Positions 34,181 to 43,306 of a stretch of 64,000 bases of DNA are shown here, in pieces (position 1 is the first letter of the stretch; each line of letters opens with the position of its first letter). This stretch comes from Pokkaliibacter sp046614695 (GTDB lineage Bacteria > Pseudomonadota > Gammaproteobacteria > Pseudomonadales > Balneatricaceae): contig NZ_JBKKHQ010000016.1 of NCBI RefSeq assembly GCF_046614695.1, positions 124,001 through 188,000 on the forward strand. The letters are read 5' to 3'. The position numbers and the translations under genes were made by a program. The notes under the pieces were generated by a model. It saw nothing but the letters and a program-made list of their open reading frames with translations, was not told the DNA's origin and did no database searches.

Positions 34181-34888
34181 ATGCAATCGGATTTTCGCGC
34201 CAAACAGATCTATGAGCAGGTTGCCGACCAGATTCGCGCCGGCATTCTTAACGGCACTTATAAGGCAGGTAGCCGTTTACCCTCCGAGCGGGATCTGGCC
34301 CAGCGGCTGAAAGTCAGCCGTCCGGCGGTGCGTGAGGCCATTGGCGCCTTGCAGAATGAAGGTATTGTTGTCACTCGCCACGGTTCCGGCACCTATGTGG
34401 CTGAGCAGGTTGAAGCCAGACCTGTCCAGGAGGCCGAGCCTCGTGAGGCGGATTTCAGCCCTAACAGTACGTTGGAAGTCAGGCTGTTGATTGAGCCTGC
34501 CATTGCCCGGCTGGCCGCCCGTCGCGGCAAGAAAGACGCGATGGTCGAGAGCTATCTTGACCAGATGGCAAGCATCACCGATATCACCGATGAGAAGCAG
34601 CAGGCGCTATGGAATGAATGCGATCGCCTGTTTCACCGGCAACTGGCACTGATGACGGAGGATGCCCTTATCGTCAAGATCGCCGATGAGGTGGAAAAGA
34701 GCATGGCGCAGCCCCTGTGGAATCGTCTGCGCGATGATGGCATTTACGATCCGGCGCGTATCCAGCTGTATGTGGCTGAACACCGGCTGATTTATGAGTC
34801 CATCATCTCAGGGGATGAAGAGGGCGCCGCATTTTATGTGGAAGGGCATCTTAAGCGCGTGCAACGGGATATTAACTCCCGCGAATAA
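34181..34888 (+). CDS. GntR-family regulator, FadR subfamily
   Basis: 235 residues from ATG 34181 (a GTG lies directly before it). The winged helix-turn-helix (about 5-70) reads QIYEQVADQIRAGIL, LPSERDLAQRLKVSRPAVREAIGAL and GSGTYV. The C-terminal FCD ligand domain (about 95-225) has the helical pattern VRLLIEPAIARLAA. Divergent from the hydroxyproline-type transport/catabolism operon; by analogy with FadR-type regulators it is likely a repressor released by a pathway acid. Confidence 0.9.
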   Translation: MQSDFRAKQIYEQVADQIRAGILNGTYKAGSRLPSERDLAQRLKVSRPAVREAIGALQNEGIVVTRHGSGTYVAEQVEARPVQEAEPREADFSPNSTLEVRLLIEPAIARLAARRGKKDAMVESYLDQMASITDITDEKQQALWNECDRLFHRQLALMTEDALIVKIADEVEKSMAQPLWNRLRDDGIYDPARIQLYVAEHRLIYESIISGDEEGAAFYVEGHLKRVQRDINSRE

Positions 34889-34911
34889 CGCCGAGAAATG
34901 GGGATATAAAA

Positions 34912-34944
34912 AAAGCCCGGGCTTTAGTGGCACCGGGCTTTTTT
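34912..34944. terminator. Bidirectional terminator
   Basis: AAAAGCCCGG ... CCGGGCTTTTTT with a 12-nt loop between the convergent GntR regulator and FNT channel genes. Confidence 0.92.
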
Positions 34945-34987
34945 ATGGGATAACCCGCAGGGCAGGCTATCCGCTAAAGGCGTGAAA

Positions 34988-35809
34988 TCAGGCGGCTTTG
35001 GAAGGTGCAACAGAGGCGCTTTCCTGAGTTGCTGCGCTGGAATCCTGCTTGCGAAGCAGTGCCAGGGTGTAAGGAATACCTACGAACACTGCGCCGCCAA
35101 CCACGTTACCGAGGAAGACGGGAATCGCATTGCCGAAGTACTGAGCCCAGGTCACTTCACCAACGAAGATACCCAGTGGCACGATGAACATGTTAGCAAC
35201 CACGTGCTGGAAGCCCATGGCAACGAACGCCATCACCGGGAACCACATGCCCAGAATCTTGCCTACCACTTCCTTGCTGGACAGACCCAGCCAGATGCCC
35301 AGACAAACCAGCCAGTTACAGCCGATACCGGAGACAAAGGCGTGCATGAAGTCTGCGTTAACTTTGGCTTTGGCTACGGCAACGCTTTTCGCCAGGAAGG
35401 CACCTTCTGCCAGACCCAGATAATGGCCGAAGAAGTAAGCAATAAAGACCGCACCAATAAAGTTGGCGATGGTGACGATGATCCAGTTGCGAACCAGCGC
35501 AGCCACACCAATTTTGCGGGAGAACAGTGCGGTTGCCATGTACATCATGTTACCGGTCAGCAGTTCACCACCGGCCAGAACGGTCAGGATCAGGCCCACA
35601 GGGAATACTGCAGCGCCCAGAAAGTTGCCGAAACCGGCCCATTCATGAGGAAGCTGTGCAGTGACACGGATGTCGAGCAGGAAACCCATGGCGATGAACG
35701 CACCGGCCATAAAGCCGAGGATCAGCAGGGTCAGGGTGTCGAAAGAGCTTTTACGAACGCCGGCCTGAATTACCGACTCCGTAATCTGGCTGGGAGTTTG
35801 GGTGGACAT
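34988..35809 (-). CDS. Formate/nitrite transporter (FNT) family channel
   Basis: 273 residues, six membrane segments, pentameric FNT fold by family. Landmarks: GGELLTGNMMYMATALF, SGIGCNWLVCLGIWLG and GFQHVVANMF with the conserved pore His at H202. Transports small monovalent anions such as formate, nitrite or lactate; FocA, NirC and YfdC subtypes cannot be separated by eye, and no pfl, nir or other diagnostic neighbour is present. Single-gene unit between a terminator and a 313-bp upstream region. Confidence 0.88.
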   Translation of the reverse strand: MSTQTPSQITESVIQAGVRKSSFDTLTLLILGFMAGAFIAMGFLLDIRVTAQLPHEWAGFGNFLGAAVFPVGLILTVLAGGELLTGNMMYMATALFSRKIGVAALVRNWIIVTIANFIGAVFIAYFFGHYLGLAEGAFLAKSVAVAKAKVNADFMHAFVSGIGCNWLVCLGIWLGLSSKEVVGKILGMWFPVMAFVAMGFQHVVANMFIVPLGIFVGEVTWAQYFGNAIPVFLGNVVGGAVFVGIPYTLALLRKQDSSAATQESASVAPSKAA

Positions 35810-36122
35810 GGTTGACTCCAGAGTGAGAAATACAACATTGCCCCCGAAAAACGGAGGTCCCTCACAGCAGGGAGGAGAGCCACTGATAGGTCAGGCACAC
35901 ACAACAGCCTGCTGGTCATGAATTGAAACTTTATGCCATGACCTGTATCAGCTCAATTAAACGAACGAGGGTTTATGTCAAAAATGGACAGATAACAGCG
36001 TTGTTTAAAAGAAGCTAATATTTCTTATAAATGGCTGAAAAGTGCAAATAAATAACGCTAAATCGCAGGAAAATAACAAATGCAAACTTTCCTGCCAGAG
36101 AAAGACTTTTGAGCGGCAGTGA
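35810..36122 (-). other. FNT-gene promoter region
   Basis: No gene. On the minus strand TTGACA (35981-35976) could be a -35 element for the FNT gene, but no good -10 lies 16-18 bp further. A TTGAGCTGATAC stretch resembles half an FNR site; neither is firm. Confidence 0.25.
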
Positions 36123-36959
36123 TTAACTGAGCTGAGCAAAACGTGAGGGGGCAACGCCATAAGCCTGCCGGAAGGCACGGTTAAAGTGACTCTGGTCGTA
36201 AAAGCCAACGGCGGCGGCAACATCGGCAATGATGCTGTCTTTGCGCATGAGTAGCAGGCAGGCATGTTCAAGCCGCAGGCGAATCAGCCAGCCGTGGGGT
36301 GTCATGCCGGTGGATTGCTGAAAGCGGCGCAGGAACTGATAACGACTCAGGTCACAAAGTGCCGCCAGCTGATCGAGAGTGATTTTCTCGTGCAGATGGG
36401 CATAGCAATAATCGCGTACCTGTTGCCATTGTGGATGGCTTAGGGCATCGGACTCGGTATCTTCCCGGGTCGAGACGCCAAACAGCCTTGCCATGCCGGC
36501 AAGCCAGCGACCTTCCTGAACAATGCCTGACAGCTGATCACCAAGCATCATCACCGAGTGCAGGTCAGAAAGCTCAGTGCTCAGTGCCTGCTCATCCAGC
36601 AGCTCAGGCGCAACATCGGCCAGGTGGATGCGCACCTGCAGCTCTTCACTTAACTGATCCAGCAGTTCCGGGGCGAGCCGAAAGGTGCGCAGTAAATGCG
36701 CCTGAGGCTGGTGATGGCGGCCATCGTGAATCTCACCGGGGGGCATCACGGTAATCTTGCCCGGGCCGAGCAAGGTCGCCTCACCACGAATGAACTGGCT
36801 CTGCACGCCCTGCGTTACCAGGCCGATATGCATTTCCAGATGGTAATGAGGCTCGAACTCGAACTCCTGCAGCAGCGCTTCGCCAAGAATCAGCCCCGGA
36901 ATCTGGGAAACCGGCTGATAACGGACGACGTCCTGAGAGGCAGGGGGGCGCTGGGCCAT
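36123..36959 (-). CDS. AraC-family transcriptional regulator
   Basis: 278 residues. N-terminal cupin-type sensing domain (FEPHYHLEMHIGLVTQG, PGKITVMPPGEIHDG) and C-terminal double helix-turn-helix with LDQLAALCDLSRYQFLRRFQQSTGMTPHGWLIRLRLEHA and VAAAVGFYDQSHFNRAFRQAYG. Such regulators often control the transporter or enzyme gene next door; here the neighbours are an FNT channel and a chemoreceptor on the same strand, so the target is unclear. Confidence 0.9.
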   Translation of the reverse strand: MAQRPPASQDVVRYQPVSQIPGLILGEALLQEFEFEPHYHLEMHIGLVTQGVQSQFIRGEATLLGPGKITVMPPGEIHDGRHHQPQAHLLRTFRLAPELLDQLSEELQVRIHLADVAPELLDEQALSTELSDLHSVMMLGDQLSGIVQEGRWLAGMARLFGVSTREDTESDALSHPQWQQVRDYCYAHLHEKITLDQLAALCDLSRYQFLRRFQQSTGMTPHGWLIRLRLEHACLLLMRKDSIIADVAAAVGFYDQSHFNRAFRQAYGVAPSRFAQLS

Positions 36960-37048
36960 AAGCTCAAGCTCCGCAGATGAAGGGATGTTTTTCTATTATG
37001 AGGGGCAACGTCGCAGGAGCAAGGCGAAAGCACGCCGTTTCTGCCATT

Positions 37049-37080
37049 AAAAAAGCCCTGCGTAAGGATCAGGGCTTTTT
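37049..37080 (-). terminator. Terminator of chemoreceptor gene
   Basis: AAAAGCCCTG-N9-CAGGGCTTTT with U-runs on both strands, 30 bp downstream of the chemoreceptor stop. Confidence 0.9.
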
Positions 37081-37109
37081 GCGGAACAGGCTTGTAGATT
37101 CTTGCAGCC

Positions 37110-38729
37110 TCAGAGGCGGAAGACGGACACTTCCTTCTCCAGTGACTGGGCGATACCCAGCAGTTGCTCTGAAGAGCGGCTGGCCTGCTGGAAGGCGACG
37201 GCGGACTCCTGCGCCAGATCATTAATGCGCGTCAGGTTCATATCCACTTCTTTGGCGACCTGAGACTGCTCTTCCGAGGCGCTGGCGATCAGCAGGTTAC
37301 GCTCGGTGATGTAGTTAACGGAATCCATGATATCGGCCAGCGCCTGATTGGCTTTTTCCGAGGCTTCCACGGAGCTGCGGGTACTGTTCAGGCTGTTTTC
37401 CATCGCGCTGACGGCACTGTTGGCACCGGTCTGGACATCCACAATCATGCTTTCAATTTCCTGCGCTGACTGCTGGGTACGCTGGGCCAGTGAGCGCACC
37501 TCATCGGCGACTACCGCAAAGCCACGGCCCTGATCCCCGGCACGGGCCGCTTCAATGGCTGCGTTCAGTGCCAGCAGGTTGGTCTGCTCGGACACCGCAC
37601 GAATCACATCCAGTACGCTGCTGATGCGCAGGGCATTGTCGGACAGCTGGTTAATCTGTCCTGAGGTGTTGGTAATGCCGATGGAAAGTGCCTCGATCGC
37701 ATCTTTAGTGGAGCTGACGACGGACAGGCCAGACTCCACGGAGCGAGCCGATTTCTGTGAGGCTTCCGAGGTTGAGGTGGCGTTGTTGGCGACATCCTCA
37801 ATGGCGGCGGTCAGCTCGTTGACTGCCGTCGCCGCCAGATGAATCTGGTTATTCTGATGCTCGATGGTGGCCGAGTTGCTGCGGGCCGCCTCATTAATCT
37901 GGCGGGCATCGGTAGCCAGCGCTGCGCTGGCATGCTGAATTTTCTCCACAATACGGCGCAGGGACTGCTGCATATTGCTAAGGGCGGTGAGCAGCTCGGT
38001 GAGTTCATCCTTGCCTTCAGGGTTGATCGCCACGTTCAGCTCCCCTTTGGCAATGCGCTGAGCAACATTCAGTGCCTTGGCCAGCGGGGCCTTGATGCTG
38101 CGAATTGTCAGCACTGAAATCACCACGGAGATCAGCGCCATAATTACCAGAATAGTGACAAGGGAGTTACGGGAGCTGCGGTAGTCATTGCGGGCATCTT
38201 CTGCAGCATCCGCAGCACCTTGCAGGTTAACTTTTTTCAGCTCCATCAAACTTTGCGCCATCGTACTGGCGGCCTGATTCATGGCATCAATATCTTCTTC
38301 GTTCTGTGCACGGTCGGCCATCGCTGCATCAGTGACTTGCGCCTGATTCTCGACATAGACCGCACGAGCATTCAGAAATTGCTTAAGCAGGGCTTTTTCC
38401 TGCTCTGAGCTGACCAGTTCAGTGTAGTGATCAAGGTCGGTGGCGAGCTGATTGCGGGCATCGGCAATACGCTGGCGGAAGCCTTCGCGCTCCTTAGGCT
38501 CCTTCGATGTCACAATGCGCAGGGTGTTCACGCGAACCGTGGCGATGTCATCGCTGATGCTGCCAAGGGCGGTGATACTGGCAAGCCAGTTGTTCTCCAG
38601 ACTGTCTGCGTTGTCCTGCATGTTGGCCAGCTGGCTGATGCTATAGAGACCAACCCCCAGCAGCACCACAAAGAAGAACCCAAAGCTTAAGGCGGTACGC
38701 AGGCCTACACTGATCGAGCGAAGGGACAT
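37110..38729 (-). CDS. Methyl-accepting chemotaxis protein
   Basis: 539 residues. TM1 (about 12-32), a periplasmic four-helix-bundle sensor of the 4HB_MCP type (about 33-186), TM2 (about 187-208, LVTILVIMALISVVISVL), a HAMP linker and the cytoplasmic coiled coil. The conserved hairpin tip EQTNLLALNAAIEAARAG.QGRGFAVVADEVR lies near 380-410. There is no C-terminal CheR-tethering pentapeptide. Directs flagellar behaviour toward or away from an unknown small ligand. Monocistronic. Confidence 0.92.
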   Translation of the reverse strand: MSLRSISVGLRTALSFGFFFVVLLGVGLYSISQLANMQDNADSLENNWLASITALGSISDDIATVRVNTLRIVTSKEPKEREGFRQRIADARNQLATDLDHYTELVSSEQEKALLKQFLNARAVYVENQAQVTDAAMADRAQNEEDIDAMNQAASTMAQSLMELKKVNLQGAADAAEDARNDYRSSRNSLVTILVIMALISVVISVLTIRSIKAPLAKALNVAQRIAKGELNVAINPEGKDELTELLTALSNMQQSLRRIVEKIQHASAALATDARQINEAARSNSATIEHQNNQIHLAATAVNELTAAIEDVANNATSTSEASQKSARSVESGLSVVSSTKDAIEALSIGITNTSGQINQLSDNALRISSVLDVIRAVSEQTNLLALNAAIEAARAGDQGRGFAVVADEVRSLAQRTQQSAQEIESMIVDVQTGANSAVSAMENSLNSTRSSVEASEKANQALADIMDSVNYITERNLLIASASEEQSQVAKEVDMNLTRINDLAQESAVAFQQASRSSEQLLGIAQSLEKEVSVFRL

Positions 38730-38994
38730 AAAGCATCTCCAGAGAAACGGCTATTACTAATGAGCAGCTATCTGACTCTCTATTTCAGGCTGAAATATAA
38801 AATACAGAGTTGCCATTGAAGAGTAGCATGCGTGCAAGAAATGTGAATGCGTGGGGCGTAATAAGACTTTTGGTCGACGCAAGCCGCAGGAAAGGCAGTT
38901 AAGGACGCAGAGTGACGCTGTGAGTATCGACAAGAGTAACGCCAATAGTGACTTGATCAGGCAAGTTGCCCTCGACGATTGACGCCAGAGGACG

Positions 38995-39065
38995 GGCGGC
39001 GGATAGTGTTGGCCGCCTGATTCTCCATCCTGAGAATGGGCAGGCCAGCTGTCCGGGATGACAGC
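38995..39065. other. Three consecutive inverted repeats upstream of nfsB
   Basis: GGCGGC/GCCGCC (38995-39000, 39012-39017), ATTCTC/GAGAAT (39020-39025, 39032-39037) and GCTGTC/GACAGC (39048-39053, 39060-39065). A looser CTTG...CAAG pair lies before them at 38952. They sit 115-185 bp before the nfsB start. Could be a structured leader or operators. The rest of 38730-39180 holds no gene. Confidence 0.45.
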
Positions 39066-39180
39066 GCCAACTTGCGAAGTTCATCATGACAAGGCTTCAG
39101 ACGGACAGACGGCTTCGCAAGCAGAATACTATGATACCGGGTGCCGCCGCCCGTCAGCGGTCCGAACCACAGGAGTTACC

Positions 39181-39837
39181 ATGTCTTTTGCTGCCAATGC
39201 CAAGCGCCGCTACACCACCAAGGCCTTCGATGCCAGCCGCAAGATCTCGGCTGAAGTTATCGATGAGCTGAAAACCCTGCTGCATCTGAGCCCTTCCTCC
39301 GTTAACTCCCAGCCCTGGCATTTTGTGCTTTCCGGCAGCGAAGAAGGCAAAGCGCTGATCGCCAAAGGATGCCCGGCGCCTGCCTACGGCTATAACACCG
39401 AAAAAATTCTGAACGCTTCCCATGTGGTGGTGTTTTGCGCTCGTACTTCCATGGACGAAGAACACCTGCAGGCTGTTCTGGCGCAGGAAAAAGCCGATGG
39501 TCGTCTGCCGGATGAGGCGGCGGTGGCACGTCAGCACGGTGCGCGCAGTCATTATGTGAACCTGCACCGCTATACCATGAAAGATACCCAGCACTGGATG
39601 GAGAAGCAGGTCTATCTGGCAGCCGGTTCCCTGCTGACGGCAGCGGCGAATCTGGATCTGGATGCGACGCCCATCGAAGGTTTTGAACCAGCGCTGCTGG
39701 ATGAAGCTCTGGGTCTGCGCGACAAGGGTCTGACTTCTGTCGTTATCGTTGCACTGGGTTACCGCGATGATGCTGACTTCAATGCGGCGCTGCCCAAATC
39801 CCGCCTGCCGGTCGAGCAGATCATCAGCGAGATCTGA
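39181..39837 (+). CDS. nfsB: Oxygen-insensitive NAD(P)H nitroreductase NfsB
   Basis: 218 residues from ATG 39181 with CAGGAG upstream, matching E. coli NfsB (217 aa) almost end to end: KRRYTTKAFDASRKIS, LHLSPSSVNSQPWHFVL, ASHVVVFCARTSMD, EKQVYLAAGSLL, DATPIEGFEPALLDE and NAALPKSRLP. Homodimeric FMN enzyme reducing nitroaromatics, quinones and similar by two-electron steps. A longer upstream frame overlaps the hairpin region and is not used. Confidence 0.93.
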   Translation: MSFAANAKRRYTTKAFDASRKISAEVIDELKTLLHLSPSSVNSQPWHFVLSGSEEGKALIAKGCPAPAYGYNTEKILNASHVVVFCARTSMDEEHLQAVLAQEKADGRLPDEAAVARQHGARSHYVNLHRYTMKDTQHWMEKQVYLAAGSLLTAAANLDLDATPIEGFEPALLDEALGLRDKGLTSVVIVALGYRDDADFNAALPKSRLPVEQIISEI

Positions 39838-39865
39838 GCCCTGGCTTAGTCCATTGCTGCCTGAG

Positions 39866-39893
39866 CGCCCCGCCTGATTCGCGGGGCGTTTTG
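39866..39893 (+). terminator. Terminator of nfsB
   Basis: CGCCCCGC-N7-GCGGGGCG followed by TTTTGTTT. Confidence 0.88.
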
Positions 39894-40020
39894 TTTCTGA
39901 GCACTTGTGTGGTGATTACTGAAGTGCTGTGGGTGATGTTGATTGCTGCCGCTTAAGCCCTATAAAAGATGGCTTGTCGACGTATGGGCAGTGGCGTAGT
40001 GCCTTACTAGCCTTACTAAC

Positions 40021-40072
40021 TAGCCATATTAAGTAGCCATATTAAGTAGCCATATTAAGTAGCCATATTAAG
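40021..40072. repeat. Four perfect tandem copies of a 13-bp unit (TAGCCATATTAAG)
   Basis: Copies at 40021-40033, 40034-40046, 40047-40059 and 40060-40072 are identical. The array is flanked on both sides by TAGTGCCTT (39998 and 40073), and degenerate ACTAGCC-like pieces precede it. It lies in a 453-bp gap between the nfsB terminator and the aldo/keto reductase gene; no other feature was seen in that gap. Unit length does not fit a coding repeat. Confidence 0.9.
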
Positions 40073-40290
40073 TAGTGCCTTGCGACCCAGTGTTGCTTTG
40101 CCATCCACCGGATCAGGCGCTACTACTTAACACTTTGCTTATTAAAGCCCACCGGTTTTTAGGCCTTTTTACCTCGTGACCGGCCACTTCGCTGCGGCAG
40201 GTGAAAGCTACCCTGGTGCGGCAACCCAGTTTCAGTGACTTCTCTGCCCGTGAGTGATGCTCGGGGCGCAGACAGATAAGGAGAGCGGTA

Positions 40291-41112
40291 ATGAAAACAT
40301 TAACCAGTCAGGGACTGACCATTCCCCGTCTTGGCTTCGGTACCTGGCGACTCAAGGGCGAGGAATGCCAGCAGGCCGTGGAAACTGCGCTGGAGCTGGG
40401 TTATCGCCATCTTGATACCGCCGAAATGTACGACAACGAAGAAGGCGTGGGTGCGGGCATCAAGGCCAGTGGCATGGCTCGTGAAGAGTTTCACCTGACC
40501 ACAAAAGTCTGGCATGACCACCTGACTGCCCCGGCCATTCGCCGTGCGCTGGATAACAGCCTGAGCAAGTTGCAGACGGACTATGTCGATCTTTACATGG
40601 TGCACTGGCCTAATCCGGAGATGGACATGGAGAAGGTCTTCACCACGCTGAAATACCTGAAGGAAGAAGAGCGCATTCGCGGTATCGGCGTGTGTAACTT
40701 TCCGGTGCCTTTGCTAAAAACCGTGGTCGAAGAGCTGGAAGTACCGCTGGTCTGCAACCAGATCGAGTATCACGTGTTGCTGGACCAAAGCCCGGTGCGT
40801 AACTATCTCAGCCAGTTCAATATTCCGGTGACGGCGTATTGCCCGCTGGCGCAGGGGCGGCTGGCAGAGCATGAGGTGCTGTCCGACATCGCCAAGGAGC
40901 AGAATGCCTCCGCCGCGCAGATCGCCCTGGCCTGGCTGTTGTGTCAGGACGGCGTGATGGCGATTCCGAAATCCAGTCGTCGTGAAGGGATTGCCGCAAA
41001 CTTCGCTGCCCAGCATATCGAACTGACCGCCGACCAGATGGCACGGCTGAACCAGTTACCCAAAAACCAGCGTCTGGTGAACCCGGACTTTGGCCCGCAA
41101 TGGGATAACTGA
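40291..41112 (+). CDS. Aldo/keto reductase (DkgB-like)
   Basis: 273 residues, AKR TIM barrel. Catalytic tetrad D42 (HLDTAEMY), Y47, K72 (LTTKVW) and H105 (MVHWP) complete. Similar along its length to 2,5-diketo-D-gluconate reductase B, including GIGVCNFPVPLL, NQIEYHV and the NADPH-contact region IPKSSRREGIAANFAA. Likely reduces methylglyoxal or keto-sugars with NADPH. AAGGAG precedes the ATG; terminated downstream. Confidence 0.9.
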   Translation: MKTLTSQGLTIPRLGFGTWRLKGEECQQAVETALELGYRHLDTAEMYDNEEGVGAGIKASGMAREEFHLTTKVWHDHLTAPAIRRALDNSLSKLQTDYVDLYMVHWPNPEMDMEKVFTTLKYLKEEERIRGIGVCNFPVPLLKTVVEELEVPLVCNQIEYHVLLDQSPVRNYLSQFNIPVTAYCPLAQGRLAEHEVLSDIAKEQNASAAQIALAWLLCQDGVMAIPKSSRREGIAANFAAQHIELTADQMARLNQLPKNQRLVNPDFGPQWDN

Positions 41113-41151
41113 GCACCGCTTATCGCCATGATTATGGATTGATAGCAACAG

Positions 41152-41178
41152 AAACGGCGCCTTGAGGCGCCGTTTTTT
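41152..41178. terminator. Terminator after aldo/keto reductase gene
   Basis: AAACGGCGCC-TTGA-GGCGCCGTTT plus TTT; symmetric enough to act for the convergent SDR gene too. Confidence 0.9.
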
Positions 41179-41275
41179 ATGAGTGGTTTGCTCTTCGCCG
41201 TGCACGATTCACCGCTCACATTTCACCCCGAACGGTTCACTGCTCACCGCTGGATGCGCTAAAGCTGGTTATCAC

Positions 41276-42193
41276 TCAGTCTGACAGGGCCAGCGTGCCT
41301 TTCTCCGGGTAGTAGTCATCTCGCGTCAGGCCGTTGCGCAGGCTGTATTCCACCGGCTCCCAGCCCAGCGTTTCACGAGTAAAGGCGCTGGAGGCCGGGT
41401 TATGCATGGCGAAGAAATGCCCCAGCCAGTCAAAGTGTTCGGCAGCTTTTTCGGCGGGCACAGAGACCACCGGCAAGGACAGGTGAGCGCCCATCAGGCT
41501 TGCCAGTTCTTTGGTCGGGATGCCTTCATCGGCGACCGCATGATAGGCCGTACCGGGCTGGCCTTTTTCCAGTGCCAGACAGAACACCTTGGCGGCATCC
41601 TTGCGGTGAACCGCTGGCCAGCAGTTCTCGCCGCTACCGATATAACCTGCAACGCCACGCTTGCGGGCAATCTCAATCAGCGAGGGGATGAAGCCGTGAG
41701 CCGTCGCATCGTGTACCGAAGGTGGCAGGCGCACCGAACTGCTGCGCACTCCCTGTTCGGCCAGATCCAGCAGATACAGCTCGGTCGGCGCACGGGGGAA
41801 GTCCTCCGCTTTCATGCGATCACTCTCCAGTGCCGGACGGCCCTGATAGGAAAGCATGGCGGTGCCGGAGGCAATCACAAAGGGTTTGTGGCTGCCTTTC
41901 AGCGCTTCACCCATGGCTTGCACGGCGGCCCGGTCGACCGCAACGCTGTGGGCAAAATTGGAGAAGTCGTGGATAAAAGCGGTGTGAATCACACCGTCAC
42001 AGGCGCGGGCCGCCGTGGCGAGGATCTCGGTATCCTCAAGGCTGCCGTAAACCACCTCAACGCCCTGCTGCCTGAGGGCCGCCGCTGAGGTATCACTGCG
42101 GGCCAGCCCCATCACCTCATGGCCGCGCTGCCGCAGCTCGGTAACCACTAGGCTGCCGATAAATCCGGTGGCGCCAGTAACAAAAACCTTCAT
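41276..42193 (-). CDS. Atypical SDR / NAD(P)H-binding oxidoreductase
   Basis: 305 residues. Extended-SDR nucleotide loop TGATGFIG at 6-13 and ARSDTSAAALRQQGVEVVYGSLED. The usual catalytic YxxxK is not present: the nearest match is SYQGRP, where the Lys position is Pro. Close to epimerase-like proteins of unknown reaction. Divergent from the MmyB-type regulator, an arrangement typical of a regulator controlling its neighbour. Confidence 0.82.
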   Translation of the reverse strand: MKVFVTGATGFIGSLVVTELRQRGHEVMGLARSDTSAAALRQQGVEVVYGSLEDTEILATAARACDGVIHTAFIHDFSNFAHSVAVDRAAVQAMGEALKGSHKPFVIASGTAMLSYQGRPALESDRMKAEDFPRAPTELYLLDLAEQGVRSSSVRLPPSVHDATAHGFIPSLIEIARKRGVAGYIGSGENCWPAVHRKDAAKVFCLALEKGQPGTAYHAVADEGIPTKELASLMGAHLSLPVVSVPAEKAAEHFDWLGHFFAMHNPASSAFTRETLGWEPVEYSLRNGLTRDDYYPEKGTLALSD

Positions 42194-42368
42194 GGCATTT
42201 CTCCTGCGTTAGGAAAGAGACTCTGTACCCTTGCTATCCTAAGAGGGTGGCGCCAGACAAAAAGCCGTGAGGTTATCAGGGTATAGGCACTAACAGGCTA
42301 AGTTCGTCGAAGTCAGGCACACTGGAGCGCTGTTACCCGCGCCCATGAGATGCGCGAAGGAGTCAACC

Positions 42369-43271
42369 ATGCATTCACTGAATGAATCCCATACGGCGGC
42401 GACAGTAACGCAGCTGGCAGAGCTCCCTGATGAGGCTGACGTCACTCAGCCGTCGAACCTGCTTGGTCAGTACCTGAAAGCGCGACGCGAGCGCCTTGAC
42501 CCCCGAGACTTTGGTTTCGTGGTCGGGCGACGCCGGACTCCGGGTTTGCGCCGGGAAGAAGTCGCCCAGCTCGCCTGTGTCAGCCCGACCTGGTACACCT
42601 GGCTTGAGCAGGGCCGCGGTGGAGCACCCTCTGGCGAGGTGGTGGAGCGTCTTTCCCGTGCTTTGCGGCTCACTGAAGTTGAGCGTGAACACCTGTTTTT
42701 GCTGGCGCTGAATCGGCCACCGGAGGTGAGCTTTCAGGGGCCGGGCGCCATTACTGAGGCCCTGCAGAAGATGCTGGAGGCGCTTTCGCCCAATGCGGTC
42801 ATTATCAAAACCGCGCTTTGGGACGTGGTGGGTTGGAACAAGGCGGCACGCGTGCTGCTGACAGATTATGAACAGCTCCCGGTGCGTGACCGTAATGTGC
42901 TGCGGATGATTTTCATAGGCCCTGCGCGAGCGCGAATGCTGAACTGGGAAGCGGTGGCGCAAATGGCAGTGGAAACCTTTCGCCGGGAAATTGCCCAGTC
43001 CGGCGCCCGCGCCGATGCACAGGCGCTGATCGCAGAACTCAGCGAAAGCAGCGAGGAGTTCCGCCATCTATGGGCGCAAACCGATGTACGGGCTTACGGT
43101 CAGGGGCAGAAGCTGATCTGCCACCCGGAGCTCGGTTCACTCTGTTTTGACTACGCCTCATTCAGCGTCGATGGCCAGCCGGAGCTGGGGATGGTGGTGT
43201 ACTCGCCTTCTTCTACGGAGGATAAAGCCAAGGCAGGCCGCCTGCTGGCGGAAAAACTGCCGAATCTCTAG
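42369..43271 (+). CDS. XRE-family regulator with MmyB-like ligand domain
   Basis: 300 residues from ATG 42369 (GGAG seven bases upstream; an earlier ATG at 42345 has none). Helix-turn-helix near 35-100 with GRRRTPGLRREEVAQLACVS and TWYTWLEQGR, then a PAS-like MmyB ligand domain from about 115 (ALWDVVGWNKAARVLLTDYEQLP, DRNVLRMIF). These regulators usually repress adjacent or divergent oxidoreductase genes, here the SDR at 41276-42193. Confidence 0.88.
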   Translation: MHSLNESHTAATVTQLAELPDEADVTQPSNLLGQYLKARRERLDPRDFGFVVGRRRTPGLRREEVAQLACVSPTWYTWLEQGRGGAPSGEVVERLSRALRLTEVEREHLFLLALNRPPEVSFQGPGAITEALQKMLEALSPNAVIIKTALWDVVGWNKAARVLLTDYEQLPVRDRNVLRMIFIGPARARMLNWEAVAQMAVETFRREIAQSGARADAQALIAELSESSEEFRHLWAQTDVRAYGQGQKLICHPELGSLCFDYASFSVDGQPELGMVVYSPSSTEDKAKAGRLLAEKLPNL

Positions 43272-43306
43272 CCCAGGGTTATCTCCTCGGCGATGGCGAG
43301 CCTGAA

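Noticed and set aside
40021..40072. Tandem repeats as a CRISPR array or plasmid-type iterons
   Set aside because: No spacers between units, no cas genes, and no replication gene nearby.
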